Shown here in pieces: positions 6,822 through 15,821 of a stretch of 28,083 nt of DNA. The DNA comes from Opitutia bacterium (lineage in GTDB: Bacteria; Verrucomicrobiota; Verrucomicrobiia; Opitutales; JANYEO01), in the NCBI GenBank assembly GCA_025363025.1, contig JANYEO010000103.1, forward strand, positions 1-28,083, written 5' to 3'. The notes under the pieces are model-generated. The model was given only the letters and a program-made list of their open reading frames with translations, did no database searches and was not told the origin of the DNA. The position numbers and the translations under genes were made by a program. The stretch's first letter is position 1; the number at the start of each line of letters is the position of its first letter.

Positions 6822-9578
6822 CTAAGCGGCGATGACTGTTGTCGCATCATCATCCACTAATTGACTATTCAAAGCCCCCTCTACAGTAGCAATCGTACCA
6901 GTAGCTAAATCCTTCGCCACAATGAGCGTACGGACAACATCGCTTACTGAACTGAGTTTGCCATTTAAAAGGCCCTGTACGTTTGCAATTAATGAAGTGG
7001 CTGAAGCGGCACCTCCAGTATTCAACACCAGGGGCAAAGCTTGAACTAAATTGCCAACGAGTGTTTTTGCTTCTCCGATAATGCTGCTTTCTTTATCTAA
7101 GCCCTGTGCGGTTAAAGCACTGCTTAATTGATCCAGATCCCCCCCGAGCGCTGCCTCAACCCCCTTCATAATAGATGAAGGATCAGCCAATGCACCGAGT
7201 TGAAGGAGGGCACTGACCCCGGCAAACTTTTCTTTTATATTAAAGCCTGTCGTTTCAATCCCTGCAATTAACCCACGAGATTCAACAACATCGGCTATCG
7301 TTTGAGCTGTTTTTTGAGTAACAGTGAGCACGCTATCTACCTTATCCGCGACCTGAGGGGTTACTTGAGGAGCCATGGTTTCGATTTTATCAGCAATCCC
7401 ACTGGCTTTGGCAATAAAACCGTCTGCTCCATGAATGCCCGCAATGCCCAAGCCCTCCCCTGCAATCCCCAGCGCTTCACCCGCAGCATCTGCAGCCTGC
7501 ATAAGGAGATCTCCTGTTTTGATGATATCCTGCCGGAGCTCTGTCCGATTAATAGCTTGAATAGACTCTGAAATATCCAGAGTTACATTGTGCAGTCCAA
7601 ACTCCATTGCACCGACTGCATCTTGAATATCTTCATGAGTTTCTTGAAGTTCTTCGTGGATTTCCTCCGCCAAGAAACCTAAAACATTATGCTCATTAAA
7701 AGCAACTTTGATGTCATCGATAAAAACATCATCTACTGGAGTTTTTTCCTGCATGGCTCGGTCGTGTAAATGATCGGCCCGCTTATCGATTAAATCAGCA
7801 AAATTATTAACCCGGCCACTTCCATAATCGACTAATTTTGCATTGAGGTGCGCTAAATGATCAACACCTTGCAAGGTAAGGGGGATCAAATCACCTGCTA
7901 AATCCAGACCTCTGGATGCCAGCACTAAGCCTAAGCTAATCATAACTGCAGGTGGGTAAGCTGTAGCTGCAACCCCTGCAACCCCTGCAGCGACCAGTAT
8001 TGTCTTGGAAACTGCCATCGTCAATAACTGTGCATATTGCGCAATTTTAGCAACCTTTGGGGTATAATTGAGATGATCATCAAAGAAATGAGCAAACTTA
8101 ACCGTCAAACTAGCCGTTGAGCGGGTTAAGTCGGCTAATTTATGCTCCCATATGGATCGGTTTTCTTTAGTTGGGTTAACGGCATCAAAAATAGCATGCG
8201 CTTTATGATCGATCTTCTTGGCTACTGATTTTACATCATGGGCAATGAAGTGCAGCTTTTCATCGCTCGACGCAAATTCTTTAAGATGGTTTTTAAGTTT
8301 AGTCGCCTTCTTTTCAATAGAATGAACGGCTCCAAAAATCTTCTTTTCGATAGCGTGCTCTAGCTTAACGACATCTTCAATAATAGGCTTTGCGATATAC
8401 TTCTCCGTGTAATGCACAACCCGCTTAACCGGATTCTTCGTCTTCTTTTTAACAGGGGCTTGCTCTTCAGATCCATCAACGGATCCATCCGCACTGCTGG
8501 TACTGTTTTTCAGGTCATTATCAACAGGCTTAACTTGCGGACTTACTGCAGCAAGCGTTGCGGGATCGCTAATGTTTACGCGCTTCATCGCATCTTCAAT
8601 TTCTTTCCCAAAAGATTGGGCGTCTTCTAATGCCTTAACCTGCAATTCTGGAGAAAGATTTGAATAATCTAACAACATCTTTTCTGCCTGTTCCATGCTA
8701 GCGCTTAAATTCTCTATTAAGGCCTGTATTTTTGGATCATGCAGAGCCTCTGGATGATCCGTAATATGCTTCACGACATCTAATATACCATTACTATTAC
8801 CAAAAACACTTGAAACAGACGTTCCTAGTTTAACGGCCTCTTCCCCTAAGGATGCCGCCCCTGCCTCAATAAGGGCCGTCAAATGCGTAAGCTGCGATGG
8901 ATCTTTAGCAAGCCCCAGAACAAAGGTGAAAACATTGGAACTATCCTCCTCAATGCCTGCTACCATGCTGGCCATTTTAGCCTTTTGTGTTTCAGCTGAG
9001 CCAAGCGCTTCGCCTGCTTTGCCGACAACCGTTACTAAACTTTGAAGGGCAGAGGGCATCTTAACCAAATGATTAACCACATCCAACACTTTACTTTCTC
9101 CATGCTTACCCCCAAGACTGGTAAATTTCTCTACCAAACCTAGAGCCTCAGACGCTATTTGTGCGCCCCCCCCTGTTTCAATTTTTGATAATAGGCCCGT
9201 CATAGAAAGTCCTGTTTTATCATCACCACTCACAAGTTTTAAAAAAGCAGCCGTTGCATGATCAAATGAACCTGAATCGACATCTGTAGCCTCTACATGC
9301 GAAACGGGAAGGACTTTGCTAGCAGTATCCTCACTGACAACAGTCTGTTTTTTATCTGTATTTTTTTCGCTGGGCTTATCATCAAATTTATCTGTAACAG
9401 CGCCTGCTGCTTTCTTCAGCGCTTTACCAAAGCTAGAAAACAAACTCTTGTGATGCTTTTTTTCTTTTTTACCATCATCTGAATGGCTATCGCTAGAGCC
9501 AGTATCCGTGCCGGCAGACAGGAGCATGCGTTGCTCAAGAAAATCTAACTTAAAGGGGTTTTTATAAGAAAGGCTCAT
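6822..9578 (-). CDS. Large LExRxLLS-motif, coiled-coil protein of unknown function
   Basis: Not recognised as a known enzyme. The N-terminus has FLEQRMLLSAGTDTGS, a version of the LEPR-XLL motif found near the start of large surface or secreted proteins in PVC bacteria. Next come an acidic/lysine-rich stretch (about 25-75) and helical, alanine-rich segments. Within these a weak internal repeat is seen: KVLDVVNHLVKMPSAL and GILDVVKHITDHPEAL. A lysine-rich coiled coil follows at about 390-470. A hydrophobic segment pair at about 521-570 (MAVSKTILVAAGVAGVAATA onward) is the only membrane-like part. More coiled coil lies at about 600-700, and the C-terminus is Ala/Gly-rich. Coiled coils around a central hydrophobic hairpin resemble the layout of T3SS translocators, but no homology is claimed. 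TTATACCCC directly precedes the ATG. Monocistronic, with its own terminator. Confidence 0.85.
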   Translation of the reverse strand: MSLSYKNPFKLDFLEQRMLLSAGTDTGSSDSHSDDGKKEKKHHKSLFSSFGKALKKAAGAVTDKFDDKPSEKNTDKKQTVVSEDTASKVLPVSHVEATDVDSGSFDHATAAFLKLVSGDDKTGLSMTGLLSKIETGGGAQIASEALGLVEKFTSLGGKHGESKVLDVVNHLVKMPSALQSLVTVVGKAGEALGSAETQKAKMASMVAGIEEDSSNVFTFVLGLAKDPSQLTHLTALIEAGAASLGEEAVKLGTSVSSVFGNSNGILDVVKHITDHPEALHDPKIQALIENLSASMEQAEKMLLDYSNLSPELQVKALEDAQSFGKEIEDAMKRVNISDPATLAAVSPQVKPVDNDLKNSTSSADGSVDGSEEQAPVKKKTKNPVKRVVHYTEKYIAKPIIEDVVKLEHAIEKKIFGAVHSIEKKATKLKNHLKEFASSDEKLHFIAHDVKSVAKKIDHKAHAIFDAVNPTKENRSIWEHKLADLTRSTASLTVKFAHFFDDHLNYTPKVAKIAQYAQLLTMAVSKTILVAAGVAGVAATAYPPAVMISLGLVLASRGLDLAGDLIPLTLQGVDHLAHLNAKLVDYGSGRVNNFADLIDKRADHLHDRAMQEKTPVDDVFIDDIKVAFNEHNVLGFLAEEIHEELQETHEDIQDAVGAMEFGLHNVTLDISESIQAINRTELRQDIIKTGDLLMQAADAAGEALGIAGEGLGIAGIHGADGFIAKASGIADKIETMAPQVTPQVADKVDSVLTVTQKTAQTIADVVESRGLIAGIETTGFNIKEKFAGVSALLQLGALADPSSIMKGVEAALGGDLDQLSSALTAQGLDKESSIIGEAKTLVGNLVQALPLVLNTGGAASATSLIANVQGLLNGKLSSVSDVVRTLIVAKDLATGTIATVEGALNSQLVDDDATTVIAA

Positions 9579-9665
9579 GGGGTATAATGAAAAATGAAAG
9601 GAAAGAAAAAATGAATAAAGTCAATGACAACGGGAAAGCTTTATTGCTTAAATCAGCAAAAAGTG

Positions 9666-9693
9666 GCCGCAGATAAGCATCTTTATCTGCGGC
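9666..9693 (-). terminator. Intrinsic terminator of the 261-aa LExRxLLS gene
   Basis: A perfect 11-bp stem GCCGCAGATAA / TTATCTGCGGC (9666-9676 and 9683-9693) with a six-base loop. On the minus strand it is followed by CAC and five T residues. It lies about 70 bases after the stop at 9763 and separates this gene from the next one on the same strand. Confidence 0.82.
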
Positions 9694-9762
9694 TCCTATT
9701 TTATAAAAGCTAGCCTGTCAACAGAGTCCTAGCTTTGAAGTTATCTTAAGATCAACTAAGCT

Positions 9763-10548
9763 TTAAGCAGCTGGAGCGGCTTCAGCTGCAGCGATTGAAT
9801 TAGGATCGGGACGCAAGTACGCTCCCATGCAGTTCCAACCATAAAGGCTGCCATCATGAGACAAGATGAGGTTATGAATCTCATATATATTGGCACCTAA
9901 TTTAGATACTGTCAGCACATCATTTTTGCCATCTCCATCGAAGTCGAAATCAATCGCAACATGGTAAACTCCCTCTTTGTGAGGGACAGGGGCGACTTCT
10001 TCAATTACAGCCACCACTTCTTCTTCAATAGCTACAGGTGCTTCAGATGATGCATCTGTTGCCACTACAACTTCTTCGGTTGCGACAGGTGCAGCTTCTT
10101 CCGCTACGACTACTTCTTCAGTTGTAACTGCTTCTTCAATTGCTACAGGTACTTCTACTTCAACAGCAGGAACTGAAGCTTCTTCGGTGACTACTGGGGC
10201 TACTTCTTCTTCGGTTGTGACAGGTGCAGCTTCTTCCGCTACGACTACTTCTTCAGTTGTAACTGCTTCTTCAATTGCTGCAGGTACTTCTGCTTCAACA
10301 GAAGGAACTGAAGCTTCTTCGGTGACTAGATTCAAATGGTGGGCCCCATGCAATGTTGCAAAATCTGCTTGTGCTTGTTCGAAAGACACTTCTTTTTTGA
10401 CAGCTGTTCCATCCGCACCTTTCCATACTTCATAAAAATGCTCTTCACCGGTAGTGTCATCAACCTCCATCACAATGCTCGTTGAGAGCAAGCGGCGCTC
10501 TTCGAGCTGTAAATGGCGAGAAAATTGTTTTCTATGCTTAAGCTTCAT
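9763..10548 (-). CDS. LExRxLLS-motif protein with acidic Val/Glu repeats and a Ca-loop-like motif
   Basis: Unrecognised 261-residue protein. The basic start (MKLKHRKQFSRH) leads into LQLEERRLLSTS, a second LExRxLLS motif in this window. Residues about 30-75 form a small domain (EEHFYEVWKGADGTAVKKEV). The middle is a low-complexity acidic region rich in E, V, A, P and T with two 45-residue tandem units (TEEASVP...EEAAPV). The C-terminal part has DFDFDGDGKNDVLTVSK, a DxDxDG calcium-loop-like motif as in EF-hand, dockerin or FG-GAP-type repeats, then a short domain with YGWNCMGAYLRPDPN. Likely extracellular or surface-attached by analogy with LEPR-XLL proteins. CTTATACCCTAG directly precedes the ATG. 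Confidence 0.82.
   Translation of the reverse strand: MKLKHRKQFSRHLQLEERRLLSTSIVMEVDDTTGEEHFYEVWKGADGTAVKKEVSFEQAQADFATLHGAHHLNLVTEEASVPSVEAEVPAAIEEAVTTEEVVVAEEAAPVTTEEEVAPVVTEEASVPAVEVEVPVAIEEAVTTEEVVVAEEAAPVATEEVVVATDASSEAPVAIEEEVVAVIEEVAPVPHKEGVYHVAIDFDFDGDGKNDVLTVSKLGANIYEIHNLILSHDGSLYGWNCMGAYLRPDPNSIAAAEAAPAA
10072..10329 (-). repeat. 135-bp in-frame tandem repeat inside the acidic protein gene
   Basis: A block of about 120 bp starting TTCTTCGGTTG at 10072 recurs at 10207 with period 135 bp (45 codons) and only a few base changes, for example GCTACAGG against GCTGCAGG. The near identity at DNA level indicates a recent duplication or ongoing copy-number change. Confidence 0.85.
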
Positions 10549-10727
10549 CTAGGGTATAAGGGGTTGGGGTTTTTGAAGGAGCGACTCAAGAAGGGGTCTT
10601 GAGGGCTTATTCAAGTTTCAGAGTGTTGCGACCTTGAATCAAAGAATCAATCGCATTTCGCTCTCTGCTGTTTTCACCGGACACGCCTATACCCAAAAAT
10701 CAGTATACGATCGCCAATTGTTTTTAA

Positions 10728-11759
10728 TTACTTGCTTAAAACAGAAATAACATAACCACCTTCATAATCCCCTAACCCTATAGCCTGTGCATAGCTAAAC
10801 AAGCGAGGCGTAGGCTCGTAAGGAGCAAAACCCTTCTTCTTCCGACAAAAGTTAAGACGCCCGAGCATCGCATAGTCTAAAAACACTGCATTTGTAGACA
10901 GCCATAGGCGTTTTTCCGAAGCGGTATAACGTGCGTTAAAACGCGCCTCGCCCACGTATTGATAAGCCTCTAAAGAAAGAATGGTGAAAGCTAGGCTATT
11001 CTGAAGCTCAGCAATTGCAGCTATTTCAGCCGCAGCTACAGGGGCGTAACTTGGGCTTTGCCAAAAACGGGCCGTGTTAGTCGCATTCCAAAGCGTTGCA
11101 TTAGCGAGTGCACCGGCAACACCCAGAGCTGCACTATCCATTACCACGGGCAAATTGATCCAAAAATCCACATCAAAAAACAAGAAAGCAGGCAAGTAAC
11201 TGCGCTTACTTTCGGCAACGGCCTGCATCATTTGCGTCCAATTGGCCCCACTGGAACCCACCGGCAAAAGCGGAGGCAGTGGGCTTTCATAAAACCATTG
11301 GCTATCTGTGCAGCCCATGTCTTCAAGCGTATAAACAGGTGAACGCCCAAACAAGCGGGCCGCCCCCTTACTTAAAGGCGGCAAAAAACCAGCTTCACGC
11401 AGATGACGATCCGATTGATCAAAAATACAAATAGCTTCCTGCGCATATCCCCGCTTGCACAGAGCGATAATAACAGCCTGGACTAACGCACGCGGTGTAG
11501 AAAGCCCTTCCCCGGCTACAGTACTCACCTTAAGCGCAACCCTCCCCTTCGGCCCTGGGGTAAAAGGCTTGCCAGATGCTTTCTCAAAGTCAATCAACAA
11601 AGCCTCAACTGCTTCCGCATAAGCGGCTTTCGAAAAATCAGCCAATCGATATTCACGCAGCACGGGAGCCTCATTTGCCAATGCCACAAATGGCCCTATT
11701 AAGAAAAATAGGGTCCACAAGCGGGCAAAGAGCCTCCATGCGATCGGCTTACTAAACAT
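10728..11759 (-). CDS. Secreted DUF362-like protein of unknown function
   Basis: 343 residues from the ATG at 11759, chosen because AGGGTG lies six bases upstream and the signal peptide is then of normal length; the frame also extends to a TTG at 11795. The N-terminus (WRLFARLWTLFFLIGPFVALA-NEAP) is a signal peptide or membrane anchor ending in ALA. The body has VALKVSTVAGEG, FDVDFWINLPVVMDSAALGV, GALANATLWNATNTARFW and a TILSLEAYQYVGEARFNARY segment. These conserved-looking blocks resemble DUF362-type proteins, an assignment made from memory of the pattern and not certain. Monocistronic; the 10549-10727 gap holds no gene. Confidence 0.75.
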   Translation of the reverse strand: MFSKPIAWRLFARLWTLFFLIGPFVALANEAPVLREYRLADFSKAAYAEAVEALLIDFEKASGKPFTPGPKGRVALKVSTVAGEGLSTPRALVQAVIIALCKRGYAQEAICIFDQSDRHLREAGFLPPLSKGAARLFGRSPVYTLEDMGCTDSQWFYESPLPPLLPVGSSGANWTQMMQAVAESKRSYLPAFLFFDVDFWINLPVVMDSAALGVAGALANATLWNATNTARFWQSPSYAPVAAAEIAAIAELQNSLAFTILSLEAYQYVGEARFNARYTASEKRLWLSTNAVFLDYAMLGRLNFCRKKKGFAPYEPTPRLFSYAQAIGLGDYEGGYVISVLSK

Positions 11760-11838
11760 TTTAAGCACCCTGGCAAAGAGGCCCTGCCGCTTCAAGCTGT
11801 AATCTTGACGAAATAATAAATTAAAAAAACAAAGCCTC

Positions 11839-11867
11839 TCTACAAATAAGAAAAATAAGTGTATAGT
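11839..11867 (+). promoter_or_regulatory. Predicted sigma70-type promoter for the 356-aa gene
   Basis: TCTACA (11839-11844) and TATAGT (11862-11867) are separated by 17 bases, matching TTGACA/TATAAT at 4 and 5 of 6 positions. Transcription would start near 11874, about 33 bases before the ATG at 11907. Confidence 0.55.
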
Positions 11868-11906
11868 GTGTAAATACCCTTAATTAATCCAAATTTAAAC
11901 AATATC

Positions 11907-12977
11907 ATGATCCCCGAAATTTCAAAATCTGGCCCTTCCTTGCCACCTGCAACCCATCAAGGAACAGAAAAAAAACCTGTACTCGGTACTTTTAACACAG
12001 AAGCTACTCAACGAGCAGCAGCCTGTCCTCAAAACACAGAGACCAAGCAAGTTGATGAGCTTTTTATGGAGATTGATCTGAGTGATGAACCCCTCTGCGC
12101 TCGTGCTATTGCGACACCCAACATAAATAACAATATTCATGCTCAAATTACAGATTCTGTGCATAGCCTTTTTGGCGACATTCCGTTAGAAGGAGATGAT
12201 TTCGCTGAGGTTGTTAAAAATATCCTCAAGGAAGAAGACCTGCAGACATTGCCCCAACTCAAAGAAGGGCTAGAAACCCTGAAACAAAGTGGAGCAATTA
12301 CTGAAGGGACATCCCTCGAAGAATGGGCTACTATAGATCTGAAAGAACCTGAAAAACGGGACACCAAGACCCCCTTATCACTATCATTAAGTAAAACTGT
12401 TGGTATTACGAAACGATTTTTATTAAAGCTTTCAGAATCGTTATTTGGCACTTCAACAAAAGCCATTCAACACGCCCTTGAAGAAGGCCTAAGATCAGGC
12501 ATATTTAATGATAAGGCTATTGAAAAATGGAAAAATAATTATGGAGGAAACTATGAAAAAGCTATGGCCAAAGCTTTAGAGACAATCAAAACTGAAACAG
12601 AAAATTCTATAAAAGCTCAACACCAACACTTACCCGAAGCCCTCTCCAAAACATTAAAGAGTGGAGAAAACAATGCATTAAATAGTGCTTTAACTACAGC
12701 CCAGGCCCTGCATAGAGAGAATCGGCTTTATGCACCAGGGAAAACAACTTTCCCCGTTACTCTCAAACCTAGCGACCTTTCTGCATCCCGATTAGAAGCG
12801 GTGTTTGGCAATACAGCATTTTTAATCACAGAAATGTTACCCCATATTCAAAATACAAGAACCCCCGTCACGCTACACATTGCCCTAGAAGGCAAAGAGC
12901 CCAACAGCCATACTTTTGTCATTAAGGCCATTGAACAAGGGGGTGAAACACTGCTTGAGGAAGGTTCATTTCTTTAA
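11907..12977 (+). CDS. Unrecognised hydrophilic protein; possible T3SS effector
   Basis: 356 residues with no family I can name. There is no signal peptide and no membrane segment. The first ~50 residues are rich in S, T, P, Q and N (MIPEISKSGPSLPPATHQGT), the kind of disordered N-terminus seen in many type III effectors. Acidic helices follow (about 75-150), a region with TKRFLLKLSESLFGTSTKAI at about 170-190, long Lys/Glu/Ala helices, and a C-terminal mixed domain (VTLHIALEGKEPNSHTFVIK). The gene has its own predicted promoter and no Shine-Dalgarno sequence. Its stop overlaps the stop of the convergent clpB by four bases. The effector role rests only on composition and on the T3SS genes elsewhere in the window. 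Confidence 0.8.
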   Translation: MIPEISKSGPSLPPATHQGTEKKPVLGTFNTEATQRAAACPQNTETKQVDELFMEIDLSDEPLCARAIATPNINNNIHAQITDSVHSLFGDIPLEGDDFAEVVKNILKEEDLQTLPQLKEGLETLKQSGAITEGTSLEEWATIDLKEPEKRDTKTPLSLSLSKTVGITKRFLLKLSESLFGTSTKAIQHALEEGLRSGIFNDKAIEKWKNNYGGNYEKAMAKALETIKTETENSIKAQHQHLPEALSKTLKSGENNALNSALTTAQALHRENRLYAPGKTTFPVTLKPSDLSASRLEAVFGNTAFLITEMLPHIQNTRTPVTLHIALEGKEPNSHTFVIKAIEQGGETLLEEGSFL

Positions 12978-15565
12978 ACACTCAATACGAGGGCCCCTGC
13001 TTGCAGTTCCAGTTTAATGTGTGCACCTTCGCTTATTTCTCCGGAGATAAGCGCATGGGCCAATTTATTCTCTACTTGTTTTTGAATAAAGCGCTTGAGC
13101 GGGCGGGCCCCATAAACAGGGTCATACCCATCTGAGGCTAGCCATGCTTTTACTTCATCTGTAGCTTCTAGTGTTATGCGGCGTTCTGCCAGGCGTTGAT
13201 TTAAGTCTGCTAGTAAGAGGTCGACGATATGGGTAATTTCTTCAATCTCCAGCGGTTTAAAGAGAATAATATCGTCTACCCGGTTTAAAAACTCGGGCCT
13301 AAAAAATGAGCGAAGCTCCGCCATGACGCTTTCGCGGACAGATTCCGGAATAACGCCTTTACTGATCCCCTCAATTAAATGACGGCTACCGATGTTGGAG
13401 GTAAGGATGAGAATGGTATTCTTAAAATCCACCGTACGGCCCTGGCCATCCGTCACCCGCCCATCATCGAGGATTTGCAGGAGTACATTAAACACATCGG
13501 GATGCGCTTTTTCAATTTCATCAAACAAAAGGACACAGTAAGGACGTCGACGAACAGCCTCTGTCAATTGACCGCCTTCTTCGTAGCCTACATAGCCCGG
13601 AGGAGCCCCGAGCAAGCGAGAGACACTATGCTTCTCCATATACTCAGACATATCGAGGCGAACAAGATTGGCTTCAGAGTCAAAAAGATCCCGCGCGAGG
13701 GCTTTAGCAAGTTCTGTCTTACCGACCCCCGTTGGGCCTAAGAAAAGGAAACTACCAATAGGCCGTCGTGGGTCTTTAATCCCTGAACGGGCTCTTAAAA
13801 TGGCTTCGCAAACACACTGAACCGCTTCGTCTTGGCCAATGACATGTTCATGGAGGACTTCCCCTAAACGGAGCAGCTTTTCCCGCTCGCCTTCTAATAG
13901 TTTGTTTAAAGGAATACCTGTCCACTGAGCGACAATTTTAGCGATCTCTTCCGCAGATACGGCCTCTTTTAGCAAGGCAGTTTTCACCTGCGTTTTTTCA
14001 AGCTCTATCAGCTCTGCTTCAAGTTTAGGTAAGGCGCCATGTGTCAGCTCTGCTAATTTTTGCAAATCGTAGGACCGCTGGGCCTGCTCCATTAGCCTAC
14101 GGGTAGATTCTATGTCTTCCCGTACTTTTTGCAGACGCCCAATCCCAGCCTTTTCCGACTCCCACTGGCGCTTGAGGGTAACGGTTTTTTCGCGTAAATC
14201 AGCCAACTCCTTCCGCAATTCTTTAACCCGCAGGCCAGAGGCTTCATCCTTTTCTTTCATCAAGGCCGCCTCTTCGATCTCCAGCTGCATAACCCGCCGG
14301 CTAAGATCATCTAACTCCGTCGGCATGCTGTCCATCTCTGTGCGAATGAGGGCACAGGCTTCGTCTACTAAATCAATGGCTTTATCCGGCAAAAACCGAT
14401 CACTAATATAACGGTGCGAAAGCGTAGCCGCATTCACCAAAGCGCTATCATGAATACCCACGCCATGGTGCAATTCGAACCGCTCTTTTAGCCCCCTTAA
14501 AATAGAAATAGTGTCTTCAACCGTGGGTTGATCAACAAGTACCGTTTGGAAGCGACGTTCAAGCGCAGCATCTTTTTCGATAAACCGGCGATACTCATCA
14601 AGGGTTGTCGCCCCAATACAGTGGAGCTCCCCCCGGGCCAGCATAGGCTTCAGCATATTGCCAGCATCCAGCGCCCCCTCACTTTTACCAGCCCCGACAA
14701 TGGTATGCAGCTCGTCAATAAAGAGAATAATTTGCCCGTCGCTATCTTTAATTTCCTTAAGCACGGCCTTGAGGCGTTCCTCAAACTCTCCTCGAAATTT
14801 AGCCCCTGCAATGAGAGACCCCATATCAAGGGAAAATATTGTTCGATCCTTCAGGCTATCCGGAACATCCCCCCGCACAATACGGTGAGCGAGGCCCTCG
14901 ACAATAGCTGTCTTCCCCACCCCCGGTTCCCCGATGAGGACAGGGTTATTCTTTGTCTTACGGGACAAAATACGAATAACCCGACGGATCTCCTCGTCCC
15001 GCCCAATAACAGGGTCTAGCTTGCCACGGCGCACTTGCTCGACCAAATCGATCCCATATTTTTCTAAGGCTTGGTAAGTGGTTTCTGGGTTTTGGCTCGT
15101 CACCCGTTGGCTCCCCCGGACAGCTTGCAATGCCTGAAGGGCTTTTGCCTCCGTAAGCCCAAAGGAGCGGATAAACTGCACCCATTCTGCCGGCTTCGTG
15201 GCTAAAATAAGCCCCAAGAAGAGGTGCTCGACACTTAAATACTCGTCTTTTAACCGTGCAGCCGCTTCTTCCGCCTTCGTAAAGACATCTTGCAAGGCCT
15301 GTGTAATAAGCACGCGGGAAGGGTCTACCGCCCCGGTAACCGTTGGCAAACGGCCTAGCTCTCGGCCCAAAGCAAGCTCTAGGGCACTGGGCTGCACATT
15401 CATTTTCTCCAAAATAGCAGGCACCGCCCCATGCTCTTGTTTTAAAAGCGCCCAGAACAAGTGAGGGACGTCCACTTGTTGTTGCTGACGCCGCCGCGCT
15501 TCTGCCTGGGCCTCAAGCAAAGCAGAGCGGGACATTTCGGTTAATCGGTTTAAGTCTATACTCAT
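12974..15565 (-). CDS. clpB: ATP-dependent disaggregase ClpB (Hsp100)
   Basis: Hexameric AAA+ chaperone that pulls proteins out of aggregates together with DnaK. 863 residues, full length. In order: N-terminal Clp_N repeats (about 1-150), AAA-1 with Walker A GEPGVGKT at 212-219 and Walker B LFIDELHT near 280, the ClpB-specific coiled-coil middle domain (about 410-525, rich in E, K, L and R), AAA-2 with GPTGVGKT near 610 and Walker B LLFDEIEKAHPDVFN, and the C-terminal small domain. The middle domain separates it from ClpA. A strong Shine-Dalgarno sequence GAGGAGGT sits five bases before the ATG. A promoter is predicted at 15613-15641; no obvious heat-shock sigma32 pattern was seen. Confidence 0.97.
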   Translation of the reverse strand: MSIDLNRLTEMSRSALLEAQAEARRRQQQQVDVPHLFWALLKQEHGAVPAILEKMNVQPSALELALGRELGRLPTVTGAVDPSRVLITQALQDVFTKAEEAAARLKDEYLSVEHLFLGLILATKPAEWVQFIRSFGLTEAKALQALQAVRGSQRVTSQNPETTYQALEKYGIDLVEQVRRGKLDPVIGRDEEIRRVIRILSRKTKNNPVLIGEPGVGKTAIVEGLAHRIVRGDVPDSLKDRTIFSLDMGSLIAGAKFRGEFEERLKAVLKEIKDSDGQIILFIDELHTIVGAGKSEGALDAGNMLKPMLARGELHCIGATTLDEYRRFIEKDAALERRFQTVLVDQPTVEDTISILRGLKERFELHHGVGIHDSALVNAATLSHRYISDRFLPDKAIDLVDEACALIRTEMDSMPTELDDLSRRVMQLEIEEAALMKEKDEASGLRVKELRKELADLREKTVTLKRQWESEKAGIGRLQKVREDIESTRRLMEQAQRSYDLQKLAELTHGALPKLEAELIELEKTQVKTALLKEAVSAEEIAKIVAQWTGIPLNKLLEGEREKLLRLGEVLHEHVIGQDEAVQCVCEAILRARSGIKDPRRPIGSFLFLGPTGVGKTELAKALARDLFDSEANLVRLDMSEYMEKHSVSRLLGAPPGYVGYEEGGQLTEAVRRRPYCVLLFDEIEKAHPDVFNVLLQILDDGRVTDGQGRTVDFKNTILILTSNIGSRHLIEGISKGVIPESVRESVMAELRSFFRPEFLNRVDDIILFKPLEIEEITHIVDLLLADLNQRLAERRITLEATDEVKAWLASDGYDPVYGARPLKRFIQKQVENKLAHALISGEISEGAHIKLELQAGALVLSV

Positions 15566-15612
15566 AATACCTCCTCAATAGCAAACGCCGTGCCAACTGT
15601 TTTAATTACTCA

Positions 15613-15641
15613 ATACTACATTGATAAAGAATAGGTTGCAA
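15613..15641 (-). promoter_or_regulatory. clpB: Predicted sigma70-type promoter of clpB
   Basis: On the minus strand TTGCAA (15636-15641), a 17-base spacer and TAGTAT (15613-15618). Start of transcription is expected near 15606, giving a leader of about 40 bases before the GAGGAGGT ribosome binding site. Confidence 0.65.
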
Positions 15642-15821
15642 AACAAATTAACGACACAGCAAAGTCTTTAAAAAAACAAAAAGTGAGACGAAAAGACTCA
15701 CCTATGGGACAAGGTGCGACAGGTACGCAACCTTCTCATATTGACAAACCAGCCTCAAAAACCAACTTTAAAAACACTCAGTAATAAAACCCCGCGCATC
15801 CCCCTGCTTTTGCCTATCACT

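Noticed and set aside
10585..10603. CTCAAGA/TCTTGAG hairpin as a terminator
   Set aside because: No T-run follows on either strand; it lies in the upstream region of the 261-aa gene and could at most be a regulatory site.
14528..15019. 163-codon ORF on the plus strand
   Set aside because: Lies entirely antisense within clpB and gives no recognisable protein.
15714..15821. GTG-started extension of the ankyrin gene
   Set aside because: It would place a 36-residue polar leader before a good signal peptide, and it covers a TTGACA-containing, non-coding-looking stretch.
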